Shown piece after piece: positions 25,532 through 38,875 of a stretch of 64,000 bases of DNA. Position 1 is the stretch's first letter, and each line of letters starts with the position of its first letter. The DNA is from Juglans regia (taxonomy: Eukaryota > Streptophyta > Magnoliopsida > Fagales > Juglandaceae). The translations under genes were made by a program, and so were the position numbers. Location: contig NC_049903.1 of NCBI RefSeq assembly GCF_001411555.2, forward strand, positions 11,218,362 to 11,282,361. Reading direction: 5' to 3'. The notes beneath the pieces are model-generated. The model worked only from the letters and a program-made list of their open reading frames with translations. It was not told where the DNA came from and searched no databases.

Positions 25532-28500
25532 ATTATTTAACCAGTGAAGAATCATCATTCTCTGCTTTTGTAGTATTAGCATTTCTTCCAACCTAGTGAC
25601 GTTGGGAAGCATGCTTACTTCTAGTATCTTACTTGTTAAGCTATACTGTAATTATATGAAATATTTTCATGTTATTCTAAGCTTTTGAAATACATACTAT
25701 ACATAAATATTAGGAGATTAATGTTTGTCAGGATAAATACCCTTTTTCTTTTTATAATTTTGCAGTACATTAAATGCATGATGCTGCAGTTCAGAACATG
25801 ATGTTGATATTGTTGGGTTAAACTTTGCCAATATCTTGTCTTTTCACAGTAACTTTTTGCACATGTGGAGATAGATCCATAGATTCCAAAGCCAGGATGG
25901 GTCTCTGTAACCATGTAGGCGTGGAAAACGACTCTTTTATGCTTCCATTAATATTGATACAGCCTTTGTTTTCAAGTTTGAAAAACAGATCTCAGAACCC
26001 CATCCTTGCTTTGGATTTATCCTCCAATAACTCTATTGTTTTGCACCAATAAATTTTGATATTGCTTTCTATCGAATTTTGAATTCCATTAGTAATATGT
26101 GGATGTATTATCCATAAGCACGCATAGTCAATATATTTCTTTGCAAGTCCATTGATTAATTTACTGTTCGGAAAACCTGCAGAGACTTTTGAATCCGCAT
26201 GATAGGCTTTTCTTACATGTTTTTCTCAAATCACTTCTTTTTCTGGTTCTATGTTGTTTTCCAGACTTACTGTCTGGCTTCTTGATTGATGCAGTAAGCG
26301 TGTAGTAAAACACTAGATCAAAAGGATAGGCTTAATATGCTAATAGCTTTAGGATAAGACAAGGGAAAGTTGTCTAAGAAAAAGTTAATGGGTCTGTCTA
26401 GATTGAAATTTTGTTTGGGAAAAAGCAAAGGGGTTTGACGATTTTAATTGGTGCTAGAAGACTATGATGAATGCTGCAAATAAGAATTATTTTAAAAGAA
26501 ACTCTTTGATGACATGATTTCATAATAGATGATTTGACCTTCTATAGAACCAAATGGGGATTATGATTGGTAGAAGGCCCTTTTTTCTCTGTTCTCTTTT
26601 TATAAAATTTAAGGGAAGTTTAAATCACAATTATTTGTAGTCATAGCGCTTTCAGGGGCCAGTTGAATTATTTGGAGCTTCTTGGAGTATTATGCATCGT
26701 GGGATTAATATATGGGCCATGGTGATGTCGGCAGATTCGACAGGTGAGGCACCTGTCATTCTTTTCATATGTCATCATCCCTTGATGATCTATATTTCAA
26801 CTTTGCATCCTTTTTTTTTTTTGGGGGGGGGGTCGTGAGGATAATTTTCAATCAATTTGGGGGAAGGGGAGAGGTGGGAAAGCTCAGTTGAGATCTCCTT
26901 TTAGACGTGGGACTGAATAGCTGGCCACTGCGGTGTGAGGTGAAATTTGAAGGGTTGGTTTGTGATTTTTGATGCATGTTGTGGGGCTCAGACTGTGAGC
27001 AATGGACACTAACTTTTTGATGGATGGAATGGTGACAAGGTAGGGCACTATCAACAATTATAGTGCCAATATTTCTGGTGGGAACGTTTTCTTGAACTTT
27101 CCTTTTGAATGGCACTTTTAAAATATCTAACTGAACCTCTCATCTTTTCAAGCAAGACATGACAAGAAACCATCTTTCTTGTCCATTATGTATGTATGCA
27201 AGGACTAAAATCACTCTGGATCTCAGATTCAATACCGTACAGCTTCAACTCATGTGCATTGGGAGTCTAGCCTAAGCGTGATGCGAGTTGGGAGCATAGG
27301 GGTTTGAATTCTGAACTCAGTAAAACAACTTTCAAGTCTGGTTTAGCCTATCTAACTTGTTTAGCGCATAGTGATGGTTGAGGTATGCCTTGAGGGGAGT
27401 GGATTACATGGCTGGCGCATTGGGGTGCCCATATATGAAACTTGTTTCAAGTTAGGGTGCCAAATATAATAACAATTCCAAGAAGAGTGCCTGCCTGCAC
27501 ATGCACACAGATACAGTAAATGTTTAGGAGCTGGGAAAGCTATGTTGATGCATAGATAAATGCAAAGTGGACTGGGAATATAAAATTATAAAAAGGTTAT
27601 GATGGACCTAAAGCAAGATTTCGATAGTTTTAGGCCCTAATAAGCTGACATTCCATGCCTATCATGACATTCTAAGAATGTCATCGCAAAAAGTACTGAA
27701 CTAGGTTATACAGAGAGCCGCCATCCCACAAGGGTGAGACAACTCCCAACATCTCGTCCTCAGTTATATCAAGGCTTCAATCTTTTTTCTTTCAAAAAGC
27801 ATGATTATCAAGGCTATCATGCATTGTCTTCTCCCTGCAGGTTGGTGGAGTGCGCATTACTCTCGGTAGCATCTAACATTGATTTGAAGAACATTGCCTT
27901 TCACCCTGATCAACATGACAAAAATCAAATGCAGCAGTCCATAGAGTTTGTAGATGCCAACCCTAATCACCAATTATAAAAGCAGTCTCTTATTTTTTTG
28001 TTTTTTAAATATACTTGTTCATTTCAAGTATGAATGATCAACATGTACCGAAGCTTTAAGAGTATAAAAGGGGATGTACAATATAAGGGTGGAAGACAGT
28101 TCTCATTCTCGGATGTTTTACACTCATACCCAAAACTATCAAATCTCAGCATTCAATATATATATACTTCCCTGCAGAGTTGCAGGAGGTCTTATGCTAT
28201 ACGTAAAATCTGGTCAGTTTTCTTGGGGGTTAAAAAACAAAAAAGGAAAGGAACTTATTGAAACAACTGGGAAATGAACGTGTCTTCTGTGAAACGTTTT
28301 TCAAGAGGATGAATACAATTATTGTGAAAAGACTTGATGAGAGGATGGGGGAAACTTCTTGTGGCTAAATAGTTGAACCTTATACCAACTAACCACAACT
28401 TAAGTTTATCATTACTATCACATTTTCAATCATTATATGTAGTCTTCATCATCATCCTTAAAATCATTAGGAGTATATATGACATGTAAAACCAGAGGTG

Positions 28501-28594
28501 GCACCATTTTCTTCGTCTGACACCTACCTTCAAATATGAAAAAAGTAAAAAAAAAAAAAAAAAAAACTTCGATGGTCCTTTAAAAAAGGATGTT

Positions 28595-28629
<35 letters not shown>

Positions 28630-28998
28630 TTAGTATGTGGCTCATATCAAGTGGAACACGTATACAGAGAAAGTAGGTTGATGCCGAAAGTGAAGCAGAG
28701 TGGAGTGAGGGAAGCGTAGCGTAGCGAGTGGAACGGAACCGTAAATCAATCTGTACAGCTAGGGTTAGTACAAATACATATGATGTAATCCTACTTTTGA
28801 CAGTTAGTAAAAACTTAGCCCCCTCTCCTGTGGATGTAAGCATACTGCCGAATCACGTTAAATCTATATTTTTTTCTTGTTCTCTCTTTTATATACTTTT
28901 CATCGTAACTGTTGCATGTAACACAACATATATGTGTGTGTATTTAATGATGCAATAAACAATCAAAAAGGATAGAAGGCCCAGCACCACTTACCACG

Positions 28999-29058
28999 AT
29001 AATATCACCAGTTGAACCGTGAATGGCATTTCTAAATTCTAGCGTCCATCCATTTGCA
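28999..29058 (-). pseudogene. Possible orphan exon or gene fragment
   Basis: On the minus strand, after a TTTATGTAAG acceptor-like string, an open stretch reads ANGWTLEFRNAIHGSTGDII followed by V and a consensus GTAAGT donor. Its composition is protein-like and unlike the AT-rich surroundings. I do not recognise the family and found no partner exons close by, so it may be a gene fragment or chance. Confidence 0.25.
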
Positions 29059-29912
29059 GCTTACATAAAGAAAATTCAGGCCGGGAAAAAAAATGAATAA
29101 CAAAAAAGAGAGATGAATGAACGGCATAAAAACTGAAACCAAGAAGAAAATAATTCTATCGGTTTTAATTTGTGGCAATTCTGGCTATCCATTTCCTTAT
29201 CTCCTCAAATTGTTTAAGATGGAGATCGAATTCGAAAGTTTATTACTCAAGACTCTCTTTTTGCAGCAAGCTAGTACTTAAATCTCATGCAGAAATATTT
29301 GGTTGCAACAAATTTCACTACAAAAGAGTTGCAAATTTGGTGAATAGAGAGAGAGAGCACCATCATTATCACTTATTTTTGTTTAATCGGCCAAATCAGG
29401 GATGTTCTGCAATTGTTCTCGATTTAAGCATACGATGCAGGAAGTCCTGGCGTATGTTCTAAACATAGGCTTCTCCAAAATCACGTTACTTGAGATGTTA
29501 CTACTGGGTGGGAGAGTAACTGGCTTTGTATTTGTTTACTTTCGTATAGTTTTAGCGAGGCTATAACAATTGTCATATGCCCATTGGACAAGAATCCTAC
29601 ATTTGCTTCTAAATGAAGAGACCAATCCTTGGTCAATCTTTAAATCCAAGGTTTTCATAGTGCCATGTCATGTGCATCTTATTGCTTCAAATCCTAAATG
29701 CTAATCATAGTGCAATGCTTCTTTGTCCCTAGAAATTTATGAAAAACCAAATCTTCACTGCATTAGAAAGCAAATGGGAAGAATCCTTATCCATATTTAT
29801 CTTTACCAAAAAAATTTGCAGCAGTATGAGATGATGGGGCAGTACAACCATCTCTCACATCATGATCTAATCATCATATTGTTAGATGGAGTGAAGTTAA
29901 AGTTGACTGAAT

Positions 29913-30119
29913 AGGCTTTTCAGTGAGATTAGATGAAGTGAGATGATTTTAGATGAGTTAAATAAAATATTATTAGAATATTATTTTTTAATATTATTAT
30001 TGTTCTGAAATTTAAAAAAATTGAATTATTTATTATATTTTATGTGAAAATTTAAAAAAATTGTAATGATGAAATGAGATAAGTTGGATTGAGAATATTT
30101 CTATATCCAAACAGGGTTA
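29913..30119. mobile_element. MITE, ~200 bp family, copy C
   Basis: It runs from GAGATTAGATGAAGTGAGATG through TAAATAAAATATTATTAGAA and TTTATTATATTTTATGTGAA to GAGATAAGTTGGATTGAGAA, ending ATATCCAAACAGGG. It is one of the better-preserved copies and lies about 450 bp beyond the remorin stop codon. Confidence 0.65.
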
Positions 30120-30566
30120 AGTAGATGCATTCCTTCTGACTTTTCCATATCCTTTATTTATGAAGAGCATTTGAGTTAGTTTTTCTGAAAGTTTTCTTTG
30201 TGATTCCATCTGCTTGTTTTACCATTTTGTTTTGTTTTGTGGGTACAAGCATGTGTGTGTGTGTGAGAGAGAGAGAGGTTGATAACTGCTTTGTTTTTTT
30301 AGCCCCTTCTTTTCTTCCAGCCTGAGTTTGGTAACTGCTTACCTGGACAATAATGAACAATTCAATGACTTTTTCAATGCATAAATTGTAAATTCAGTCC
30401 ATATAACAACTTACACACTGGGGTTGCTTAGTAAATTTCATGTTGAGAAACAAACAGGACAACACTCTGCTGGGTCAAGAATTCTCTCCGAAACAGACTA
30501 CAAGAGGGAGGCTACTTCGGCAAAGTTACTATATGAAGGATTTCCGTTCTCTTTTTTGCTTCTGGT

Positions 30567-33500
30567 TTATGTCAGCCAACCACAACAGATATAATTTGTA
30601 GATGGCAAACGCCCTGTTTGACGAATATATTCTGCTTGGGCTGCAGTTCTTTCTGCCTCGCTATTTTTTCTGGCTTCAGCTGCACCACGTTTCTCTTCTG
30701 ATCTTTGCCTTGCCATTGCAATCTTCTTCACCATCTTCGCTTGAGCTTGGGCTCTCATTTGTTCAACTTGGGACTGAAAATCGTTACATTTCATTTAGAC
30801 TCTACTCTAGCAATCATTTTTAACATGAAAGATTACTGTTCCAATTAAGTGATGGCTGACTCAGGTTTTTTAGTTGACCGGTATTCTCCACCTTAAGACT
30901 CTTCCAAGGTGGAGTGTCAGAATTCAATCTGTCATGGGTGTCTTAAGGAGTTCAACTATTAAAAATAGCTGCAAATGAGTCAACTATATCTCAAGTTCTT
31001 TTCACTCTTATTCTTCTTTTCTTTTCTTCATTGATAAGTAGAATTTGTATAACATTAGAAAGTCGCACAAGTTCTAGTTAACTCTAAAAGCAAACAGATT
31101 ACCTGCTTTTGACTTAAAATTGATCATTCAGCTGTCTAGGTTCAAATCAGATCATCAGAGAAATGTAAGATCAATGCGTGGAGCTAAGTTATGGACTTAA
31201 TTTCTAGTCCAATTACATTTCCATCCAACAATAATGCAGGTCAAGGTCTCAACTTACATGATAAAGAATTTTCTTCTGACTAATAATATACACAAGGAGG
31301 TAGAATTTCCATACCTCTATTCTCCGCATCTCTGCTTCTAGTTTTGCCTTCTGCTGACTTTCCCATGCCTGGATTTTGATTTCCTCACGCTTATATCTGA
31401 GAAAATTTAACATAATCTTGTCATATTAGCACTCATTGTACAGAAAAAAAATATACATGGCCTTGAACTTCAAAATAACTGCAATTAGGTATTAAAAAAA
31501 CCAAGAAGTATGTGGGTTGTGGAAGAAACCTTGCCGTGTGTTTAGACTTTTCAGCTTCCTCCCACGCAGCTGCACGTTTCTCATACTCAATCCGTTCAAG
31601 CGCCCCCGTATCAACTGTTTCAGCACAAGGTTTTTTCTTTTGCTCATCCTTACTTGCCCATTCAGCTATATTCATCTTACCTAGCTGGACCCCAAGGGCT
31701 ACGATTTCTCTCCTTGTCTTGAGCTTCAGTTCTTCTTCTGACAATTCTTTTTTACTTTTTCCTGTTGGATTCTGGGACTCCTCATCGGTGGTATTCTCCA
31801 CAGGTGTGGAAGCAGGTGCACCTCTTCGGGGAGTAGATGGAATTGAGGAAGTTGGGCTGCGGAGTGGGGTTGTTGCCCCTACAGGAGTAGCAGTCCTTGA
31901 AGGTTCTAGACTTGTGCCGGGGGTCATTTCTGTTCCCATGTCCCTCATTGAGACTGATCTTATGGCAGGAGTGCCTGCATAATTAGATCATCAAATCCTG
32001 AAATTATGTACATGACTAAATCTTTATTCAGTTCCATTTTATCATTACTCTGTTTAGTCATTAACTATATAATCAAGCAACATAAAAATTCCATCAAACT
32101 CTTCCCCTGCTAAATATGTCAAATAGGGAGAAAAGAATGCAATTCTACGTGGAAGAAGTGAGGGAGTGCATGTATGCATACTATCAATACTTACAAGTTT
32201 GATATCATTCTCCCCTTATATCCAACACTATCTATCAGTAAATTGGCAGATCTACTGTTATATCTAAATTTAAAATCACCAAATAGGTCTAGCAATAAAC
32301 CACCAAATCAATGGGGACGAGGAATTCTATGCACCAGCCACTATTTACTTTCACACCCCACATCTATAGCTTTTATTTTTTTTTCATAGGGTGTGGGGTG
32401 TAGGATAGTGAATAGTGACTGATGAGAAAAAATTTTCTCTGTGAAAACATCCTAATTATTGAGCCTCTCACCAACCTAGGTCATTGATAACTTTCTCCAT
32501 ATAAAAATTGGTGAGCTGTTTAAATGCTACATAAAGTATCATCAACCCAATTTCTATCCAGAAGGACGAATATGCAGTGCATGCAACAAGATTTTAGTGC
32601 AGGAATGTGGATCTACCCTGCATATACAGAGAGGAAACCATTCATAGAAGTGAGTCTGTGTGGCATTTGTCAAAAGCAAGACAAATCTAAAAGAAAATCA
32701 GCATGTTGATCAGTTTCTTATTTCTGAGCCTATCATTCAGTATAAGCACAAATGAAGGGCTTTCTATACCTGTCATATCTTCTGTTGAGCTTTCTGTGCA
32801 GGTTAAATCCCTATGACCAACTTCCTTCAAGTCCTCACTAATAGGGTATGAATCTGTTAATGCATTCCCACTATAGACTTGATCCAAAATGGGGTGAGTA
32901 CCAGTGGGAACAAAAGAGAACTTCTCAGGCCCCACATGCGATGCAGGTTGACAGAAATCAACTCTCTTTGTCTCTGCTGTTCTGCTAACTGCAAACTTAG
33001 GATCATAATTAGCAGACTCTGAAGCAACCCTTACGGTATTTGTCACTGGCAACCGATTTGTTTGGTTTTGTGAGCAATTCTTTTTGGAATAATGAGCTTG
33101 TACATTTTGCCTATTCATTATCCATTTCTCGGCATCATTCCACTTTGATGGCATGGGTCTGAACAGCGATCTTGTAAAGTGATTGTGTGCTGATCTCTCC
33201 CCCTTGTGAAACTCAAAACTAGACGAGCTAGCATTGCTATCGTAATCAAGATTTTCATCTTCTATGGTTTTCATAGGATGAATTGTGCTTAAATGACCAT
33301 TTTCACATTTTGAAAACTGCTGCATTTTAACGTGACCCATGTCACCATTTTCCTTCTGCAATGACTCTTTCTGCGGGCAAGAAGTCTGGTTTAAGACTGC
33401 CTCACTTGACAACTTCAATGAGGGAACTTCTAAGCTGGAAGATGTAACTGGAGGGCATATATGAAAATTAATATAAAAGTAAAGATACAGGTGTTTGTTC

Positions 33501-34532
33501 GTTGCAAAAAAAAATCTATCTATAAGTAATAATTAACGAAAACTAAATCAAGCTAAGTGAAATTGGTGTTAGTGCAGTGAATAGCAGTTGCGAACCTTCA
33601 TCAAAGTCTCCACTATCGGAGGCTAACAAGCTGTTCTTCACAAACTCGGAATCCTCAAGCTTGGAAGGAGAAGTTCTCGCAGAGTTACCATTTGATCCAT
33701 CCTTTTTTTTATGATTGTGAGGCCCAATGAGCTTCATCCTCAGCTTACTTGGAGAAATAATACCAGTCTGCAATTGAAGAAACCAGACCACATCAACCTG
33801 TTAATCTTAAACTAATTTAGGAAGCTCCAAAGCTTGTCAAATTTCAACAAATTCATTTCTTCCTCATAAAACACCAAGTGTCTCGGTATTCTTGTGGCTT
33901 TCCTCCTCTGTGAAAAGCAGAGTAATGGTTTGCAAACAAATGTAAAGAAAAAACCAGAGGCGACAAAACTCAAGGTTCTTGCTTATTTTTATTTAAACCG
34001 TGTATGTATGTATGCGTGTATGTATATCATATATATCTGTTTGTACATAAACAGAGTAAAAATCATGAAAACCATTCCATCATTATAACCAGGAAAAAGT
34101 AATAAACAAAAAGAAAATCCATATTTATGGATAATTGAATTGAACCAACCTCCTCAGCTTCCCCAATGGAAAAATCCAATCACCCGCCCAAGTAAATATT
34201 CTGAGTTGATGAAAACCTACAACTCATACAAAATCATATTTACCAAAACCATTTCAAGACCAAACCAAGTGCAACAAATGCCATGTTTTGAGCCCAAATC
34301 CAAACATTTCCAGTCCAACCCCATTTTATACAATGAAAGAGGAAAAAAAGAACAACTTATCCAAAAACCCACATTAACGGAAGCACTTTCAAATTGAAAA
34401 GCGAAACCAGGGAAAAAAAAAAGATTCAAAATTTCAAGAAGACTCAAAAATTAGACATAAGCCTGTGATCTTCCTTCAGTAGGTGCAAGAACAAGCCCAT
34501 ACCTGAACTTTGTGTATCCTCTCGTACTCCAT
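30567..34532 (-). CDS. Remorin family protein (six exons, 537 aa)
   Basis: Exons in coding order: 34503-34532, 33596-33767, 32770-33447, 31530-31974, 31315-31396, 30567-30773 (1614 nt, all GT..AG, phases agree). The protein begins MEYERIHKVQTGIISPSKLR, a start typical of the long remorins with disordered N-terminal regions. Residues ~68-400 are Ser/Thr/Pro/Asn-rich and look disordered. The last ~130 residues are the Remorin_C coiled coil, rich in Glu, Lys, Arg and Ala (YEKRAAAWEEAEKSKHTARY, then WESQQKAKLEAEMRRIE). It ends GRLPSTNYICCGWLT, whose paired cysteines match the C-terminal membrane anchor of remorins. Remorins are plant-specific proteins of plasma-membrane nanodomains, linked to plasmodesmata, symbiosis and immunity. 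The role of this long subgroup is poorly known. Compared by memory it resembles Arabidopsis At1g30320 and At2g02170. Confidence 0.93.
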
Positions 34533-34534
34533 TA

Positions 34535-34557
34535 GGTCTCTCTCTCTCTCTCTCTCA
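34535..34557 (-). promoter_or_regulatory. (CT)n/(GA)n tract in the remorin 5' leader
   Basis: A run of about ten CT dinucleotides (GA on the coding strand) lies just upstream of the remorin ATG. Such tracts are common in plant leaders and bind GAGA-type BBR/BPC factors; any function here is inferred. Confidence 0.5.
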
Positions 34558-35583
34558 GTCTATTCAAGTCTCTGAACTTTCTTCTCTCTCTCAAATTTAG
34601 CAGGGGAGGAAAGAGATCTTATGGCAGAAGGTGGGTGAAGACGTTTCAGAGAGTGTGTATTTCGAGTGTTTTTCTCGTCTTACATACTGACAGGCGTGTA
34701 TGAGAGTTCCCACTAGATCATGATCCAGTGGGCCTCCTCTTCAGTATAGAACATTCTGTACCCCTTCTGTGATCTCGCCACATCATTATCACACCTTCCT
34801 CTTGTGGGTCCCTTCTGATGTGGCACGATCAGAACGAGGCATTAGTCTCCAACAACTCGCCCACCTTTTAAACTCGTGGTCGGCGGACTTGCCGACCAAA
34901 CCATCCGAGGAATTCCCGAGTTTTTGAAGAACTATATTTATTTTAAAAACAAAAAAAGAAAGTTTTTGAGAATAAGAAGAGGGAAAACGTGGAAATGATT
35001 AAAGATCAGACTCATGAAATTAAAAAGTATAATTTCTGTATAGTAACTTTACAGTAAATGGGTCCTAATCGTACTGACCAACCAATCAAAGATCCCTTAA
35101 AATGCTTGAATTTAAGGATGCATAGTTGAATCGTTAGACGTTAAATAAATATTATAAATATATATATATTTTTTTAAAAAAATAAGGTTTTAATACTATC
35201 TGTGAGATGTACAAGAATATTAAAAATATTCTAAAATTTAGTTTATACGTCTATCTATTTTAATAAAAAATAATTATCTCTCACGGATCCCTCCTAATCT
35301 CTTTGAAGTAAGTTTTTCATGATTGAAGTAGCTGGCGATATTGTAGTCTCACCACTATTTGTTATATTGTTTATATTTATTTTTCAGATTTCATGATAGA
35401 TTTGTCATCTGGTACTTTGAGTAATGAGTAAGGTTTTAATTTTTTCATAAGGATGTATAAATTTTTTTTGTCCAGATTAATCCTTCCAATGTGTGCAATA
35501 TTTCTCCAGTGATCTACATGCAAATTGATATTTTTGAACTTTAAAAAAAAAAAAAAGAAAAAAAAAATCAGTTTCAAACTTTT

Positions 35584-35795
35584 GGCCCTGTTTGGATTAA
35601 GAAGTGATCTCAATTCATCTCATCATTACAATTTTCTCAAATTCTCACACCAAATATAATAAACAGTTCAACTTTTTCAAATCTAAAAACAATAATAATC
35701 TTAAAAAATAATATTCTAATAATATTTTATTCAACTCATCTAAAATCATCTCATATCATATTAAGTCAACTCACTATCCAAATTAAACGGCACCT
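35584..35795. mobile_element. MITE, ~200 bp family, copy D
   Basis: The left end is GGCCCTGTTTGGATTAAGAA and the right end TCACTATCCAAATTAAACGG. The interior keeps CTCACACCAAATATAATAAA and CTAATAATATTTTATTCAAC. This is one of the least decayed copies, in the same orientation as copy A. Confidence 0.7.
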
Positions 35796-37404
35796 TAATT
35801 TACAATGAATTACTTATTAAAATACAGTTTAATTTCAAGTGGACTAACCTCAACTTAAATAAGCTTATTAATTTAATGCCGGCCGGGCAGTACTGCAAAA
35901 AGATCACTACATCCTTTAATTCGTACCATATTATATATAAAATTAGATCCGTTGTCACGGCCAAATAACAAGATAAGGTTGAGCTTAATTAAAGTTTTAC
36001 TTTTAAGTGCTTTTTACATAGTAATTGGGGACAAGACGACAGACTAATACAACTAAACACAAAAAGATAAAGAACAAAGGAAATAGAGGGATGTTGTAAT
36101 TTGATAGGCCTAAACTAAAGATAGGTGCACTTAGGCATGAATATTGGGAAAATTTGATTAGAAGACAACAACGTTTAACAGAGGATTTCACCATAATTGG
36201 TGCAAAATATTTGTGTTCAGGAGAACATGAGATTGAGATTGGAAGAGATCATTGGTACAACATGCATGATGTGATCGATGATGATTTGATTAGTAATCTC
36301 GCCAAGTAAGAAAATGGGAATGATCGTTGAAGACAAGGAAAATAATGTCAAAATGGGCTAAACCAACGAGCTTGAATAATAATTGGTACAATTAGAAGCA
36401 TTAATGGACATGATGGACTTGTCACAAAAAATAAAAATAAAAAATGGGAATGATCTTATAAGACAAGGAAAATCATGTCAAAAGGGTTAAACCAACTAGT
36501 TTTTTTATTATTAATTTATGAGAACTCTACAGATACAAATATATTATATAAAAATAAATTTACAATAACTAATGTGGTTTCATGAGATCCGTTATATCTA
36601 TTTTATAATCAAATTAATTTTACAATCTAATGTATCATATTAAATCATATCAGTTTATGCATTTCGGTTTACTTTTGTGTAATTTTTTTGTGGTTAAAGT
36701 ATTTCCTTTTATTTCTAACGCTCTACTTATGTTTTATTTATTTTTGTGATCATTAAGACCTCAAAATCTATCATAACCGTTTAATCCCAACTGTTTGGTT
36801 GTTATTGATCAACATGATCTTTATACTCGCTACCTCAACAAAAAAAAAGAACACGAAACTAGAAACTGATGAAAGAAAAACATCCAAGAGTCTTGACAAT
36901 CTGAGAAAAAAGCAAACAAAAATCCAAAGTAATAACGATCATCCAGTGAAAAAGTAAAAAGAATTACTTTCAATATATTATACGAGAGTCATACAAAATG
37001 ATAATTTACAGCCTATTAATGTGTTAGTCAGTTTTCTTTCAAGTTGAAACTTTTGAGTTTAGTGGTACTACTGCTAAGCGAAATAACTGTGACAGTGCCA
37101 CATCACCAAGTCAATGGTCAAACTTTTAAACGTTGATTGGTCAATGCTCTCACCGCATGCCACATCAGCAGTAGTAAAAAATTATGCTAGCGTGGCAGTG
37201 GCACATGAGTCCATGCATGCACCGATCATTATTATTTTGAGTTATATTTTATTGAGTTAAGACTGATATTGTCACAGCCTAGTCAACATATAACTTATCT
37301 TTATGTAAAAAGTTTATATAGATGTAGCAATTCACAAAGAAAAATGTTGTTGCAAAGAGTAGAAACGGCCACACAAGAGAGGGAGGTCCACCACCCTTCC
37401 CTAA

Positions 37405-37850
37405 AGTTATGTTTGGAACACAAATTTATCTCAACTTAATTTATACATTTAGGGCAGATCTATGAAGGGGCAAAGGGCATAGCCCGCCTCCCTAATATTT
37501 GAAAAAAAAAATAATATATATTAATTTTTTATAATTTAATAGGATTATATTAATTTCATCTCATGTTGGCCCCCTTTCTAAAAAATTATCTTGGCATTAT
37601 TTATAAAATTATTTTGATCTTACAGATGATTTTGATCTTGAAATAGAATAAAAAATATTTTATTATAGTTTTAATTTTGCTCGGCCTCCCTACAATAAAT
37701 TTCTAGTTCCGTCACTACATACATTAATATATATATATATATATATTAACTTATTTACATTTAAACAAATTTAATAAAACTTATAAAATATTATTATTTA
37801 TGTATCAACTCAGATCAACTCAATATTTAAACACAAATCATGTCAAACAT
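37405..37850. mobile_element. Two nested repeats
   Basis: The outer parts read TTATGTTTGGAACACAAATT on the left and CAATATTTAAACACAAATC on the right, with CAACTT/CAACTC motifs like the MITE family. About 270 bp between them (37,452-37,720) has a different character: it starts GGGCAGATCTATGAAGGGGC and ends CTAGTTCCGTCACTAC, a pattern found at ends of a dispersed plant repeat. I read this as one element inserted into another; borders are approximate. Confidence 0.4.
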
Positions 37851-38424
37851 AGAGTAACCTCTTGGAAGAGCTCCGGTCCCTCCTCAAAGAATCAAAGAAT
37901 AGAATATTGAGAAAGGATTCACGAGAAGGACTAGAGATGAGAGAGAGAAAAAGTAATGGCCCTATATATGAATTAGTTTTCATGAACATGTCATTTAATT
38001 TAATTAACAGATCGATTTCCCTCATGAGTTGGTCGTAAAAAGCTGTGATCGATTCAAAGAAATAAAGTTCGGTAGGGAGATATGAAGTAACTACTTCATT
38101 TATTATTAATAATACATTGCATGCATGCATGTAAGACAAGTTTGTGGTACGAAAACTGCTCTCTGCTTCTTTTGAATCGACCTCATTCCTGGACAGTCAA
38201 AAGCTGTACGTAGGAATTAAGAATACTCACGGGCTTAGATCTCGACTTTCAATTAGAATCACTTTGTAAATTCAATAAACGTACGAATTTATATTTTTCC
38301 AGAAATATTGAATAAAATATAATATAATAAAAGAGAAGGACAGTGATATCAGATCGGACTCTTTTTTCATTCATTTCCCTGCAATCTTCAGGTCAAAGGG
38401 AACAGATTTGGCACTAGAGCTTTG

Positions 38425-38613
38425 TTACACAACCTCCACTACACTCCACACTCCACACTTTTTTAAATTTTTAATATTTTTTTTAAATTTTTTTTTGAGT
38501 TTATTCTTTTTAAATTATTTCAAATTTTTTATTCATTATTCATATAATAAATATTTAATAAAAGAAAAAAATAATAAAAATTAAAAATAATGTAGAGTGT
38601 GGAGGTTGTGTAA
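38425..38613. mobile_element. 189 bp MITE with ~23 bp inverted termini
   Basis: The left end reads TTACACAACCTCCACTACAC and the complement of the right end TTACACAACCTCCACACTC. The interior is nearly pure A/T with T-rich then A-rich halves, so the element could fold into one long hairpin. No coding capacity. It belongs to a different family from the ~200 bp MITE. No clear target duplication was identified. Confidence 0.65.
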
Positions 38614-38689
38614 ATAGTAGGAAGTTGAGTAGATTTTTTGTATGGCAGTTGGGTAATTTACCTAAAGCTTATCTTCTATCAATTCCAAA

Positions 38690-38875
38690 AGGTCACGTCT
38701 ATTTTTATGTAATTTTTTTTTAAATTTTTATATAAAATATAATAAATAATTTAATTTTTTAAATCTTAAAATAAAAATAATATTAAAAATTAAATTTTAA
38801 TAATATTTTATTTAATTTTAAACTTTTATATTATGTCACATCATTTCATCTATATAATCAATCGAGATGTTAAGA
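38690..38875. repeat. Decayed MITE copy of the ~200 bp family
   Basis: It shares the family core (TATAAAATATAATAAATAAT, then AATAATATTTTATTTAATTT) but lacks clear TTTGG ends. It lies just after the 189 bp MITE. Confidence 0.4.

Larger units (their letters stand above)
25532..30566. other. Intergenic region between convergent ARF6 and remorin genes
   Basis: It should contain the 3' UTRs of both flanking genes. No complete gene is visible. A (TA)n run lies at about 28.60-28.63 kb, a MITE at 29.91-30.12 kb, and a T14G10 homopolymer junction near 26.81-26.83 kb. A possible isolated exon near 29.0 kb is listed separately. The frames at 26.85-27.12 kb and 27.73-27.98 kb resemble no known family. 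Confidence 0.6.

Noticed and set aside
27734..27979. 81-codon plus-strand frame crossing a CCCTGCAG acceptor-like site
   Set aside because: It looks somewhat protein-like, but no family was recognised and no partner exon was found.
31512..31982. 156-codon plus-strand open frame
   Set aside because: It is antisense to remorin exon 4, whose coding frame is clear.
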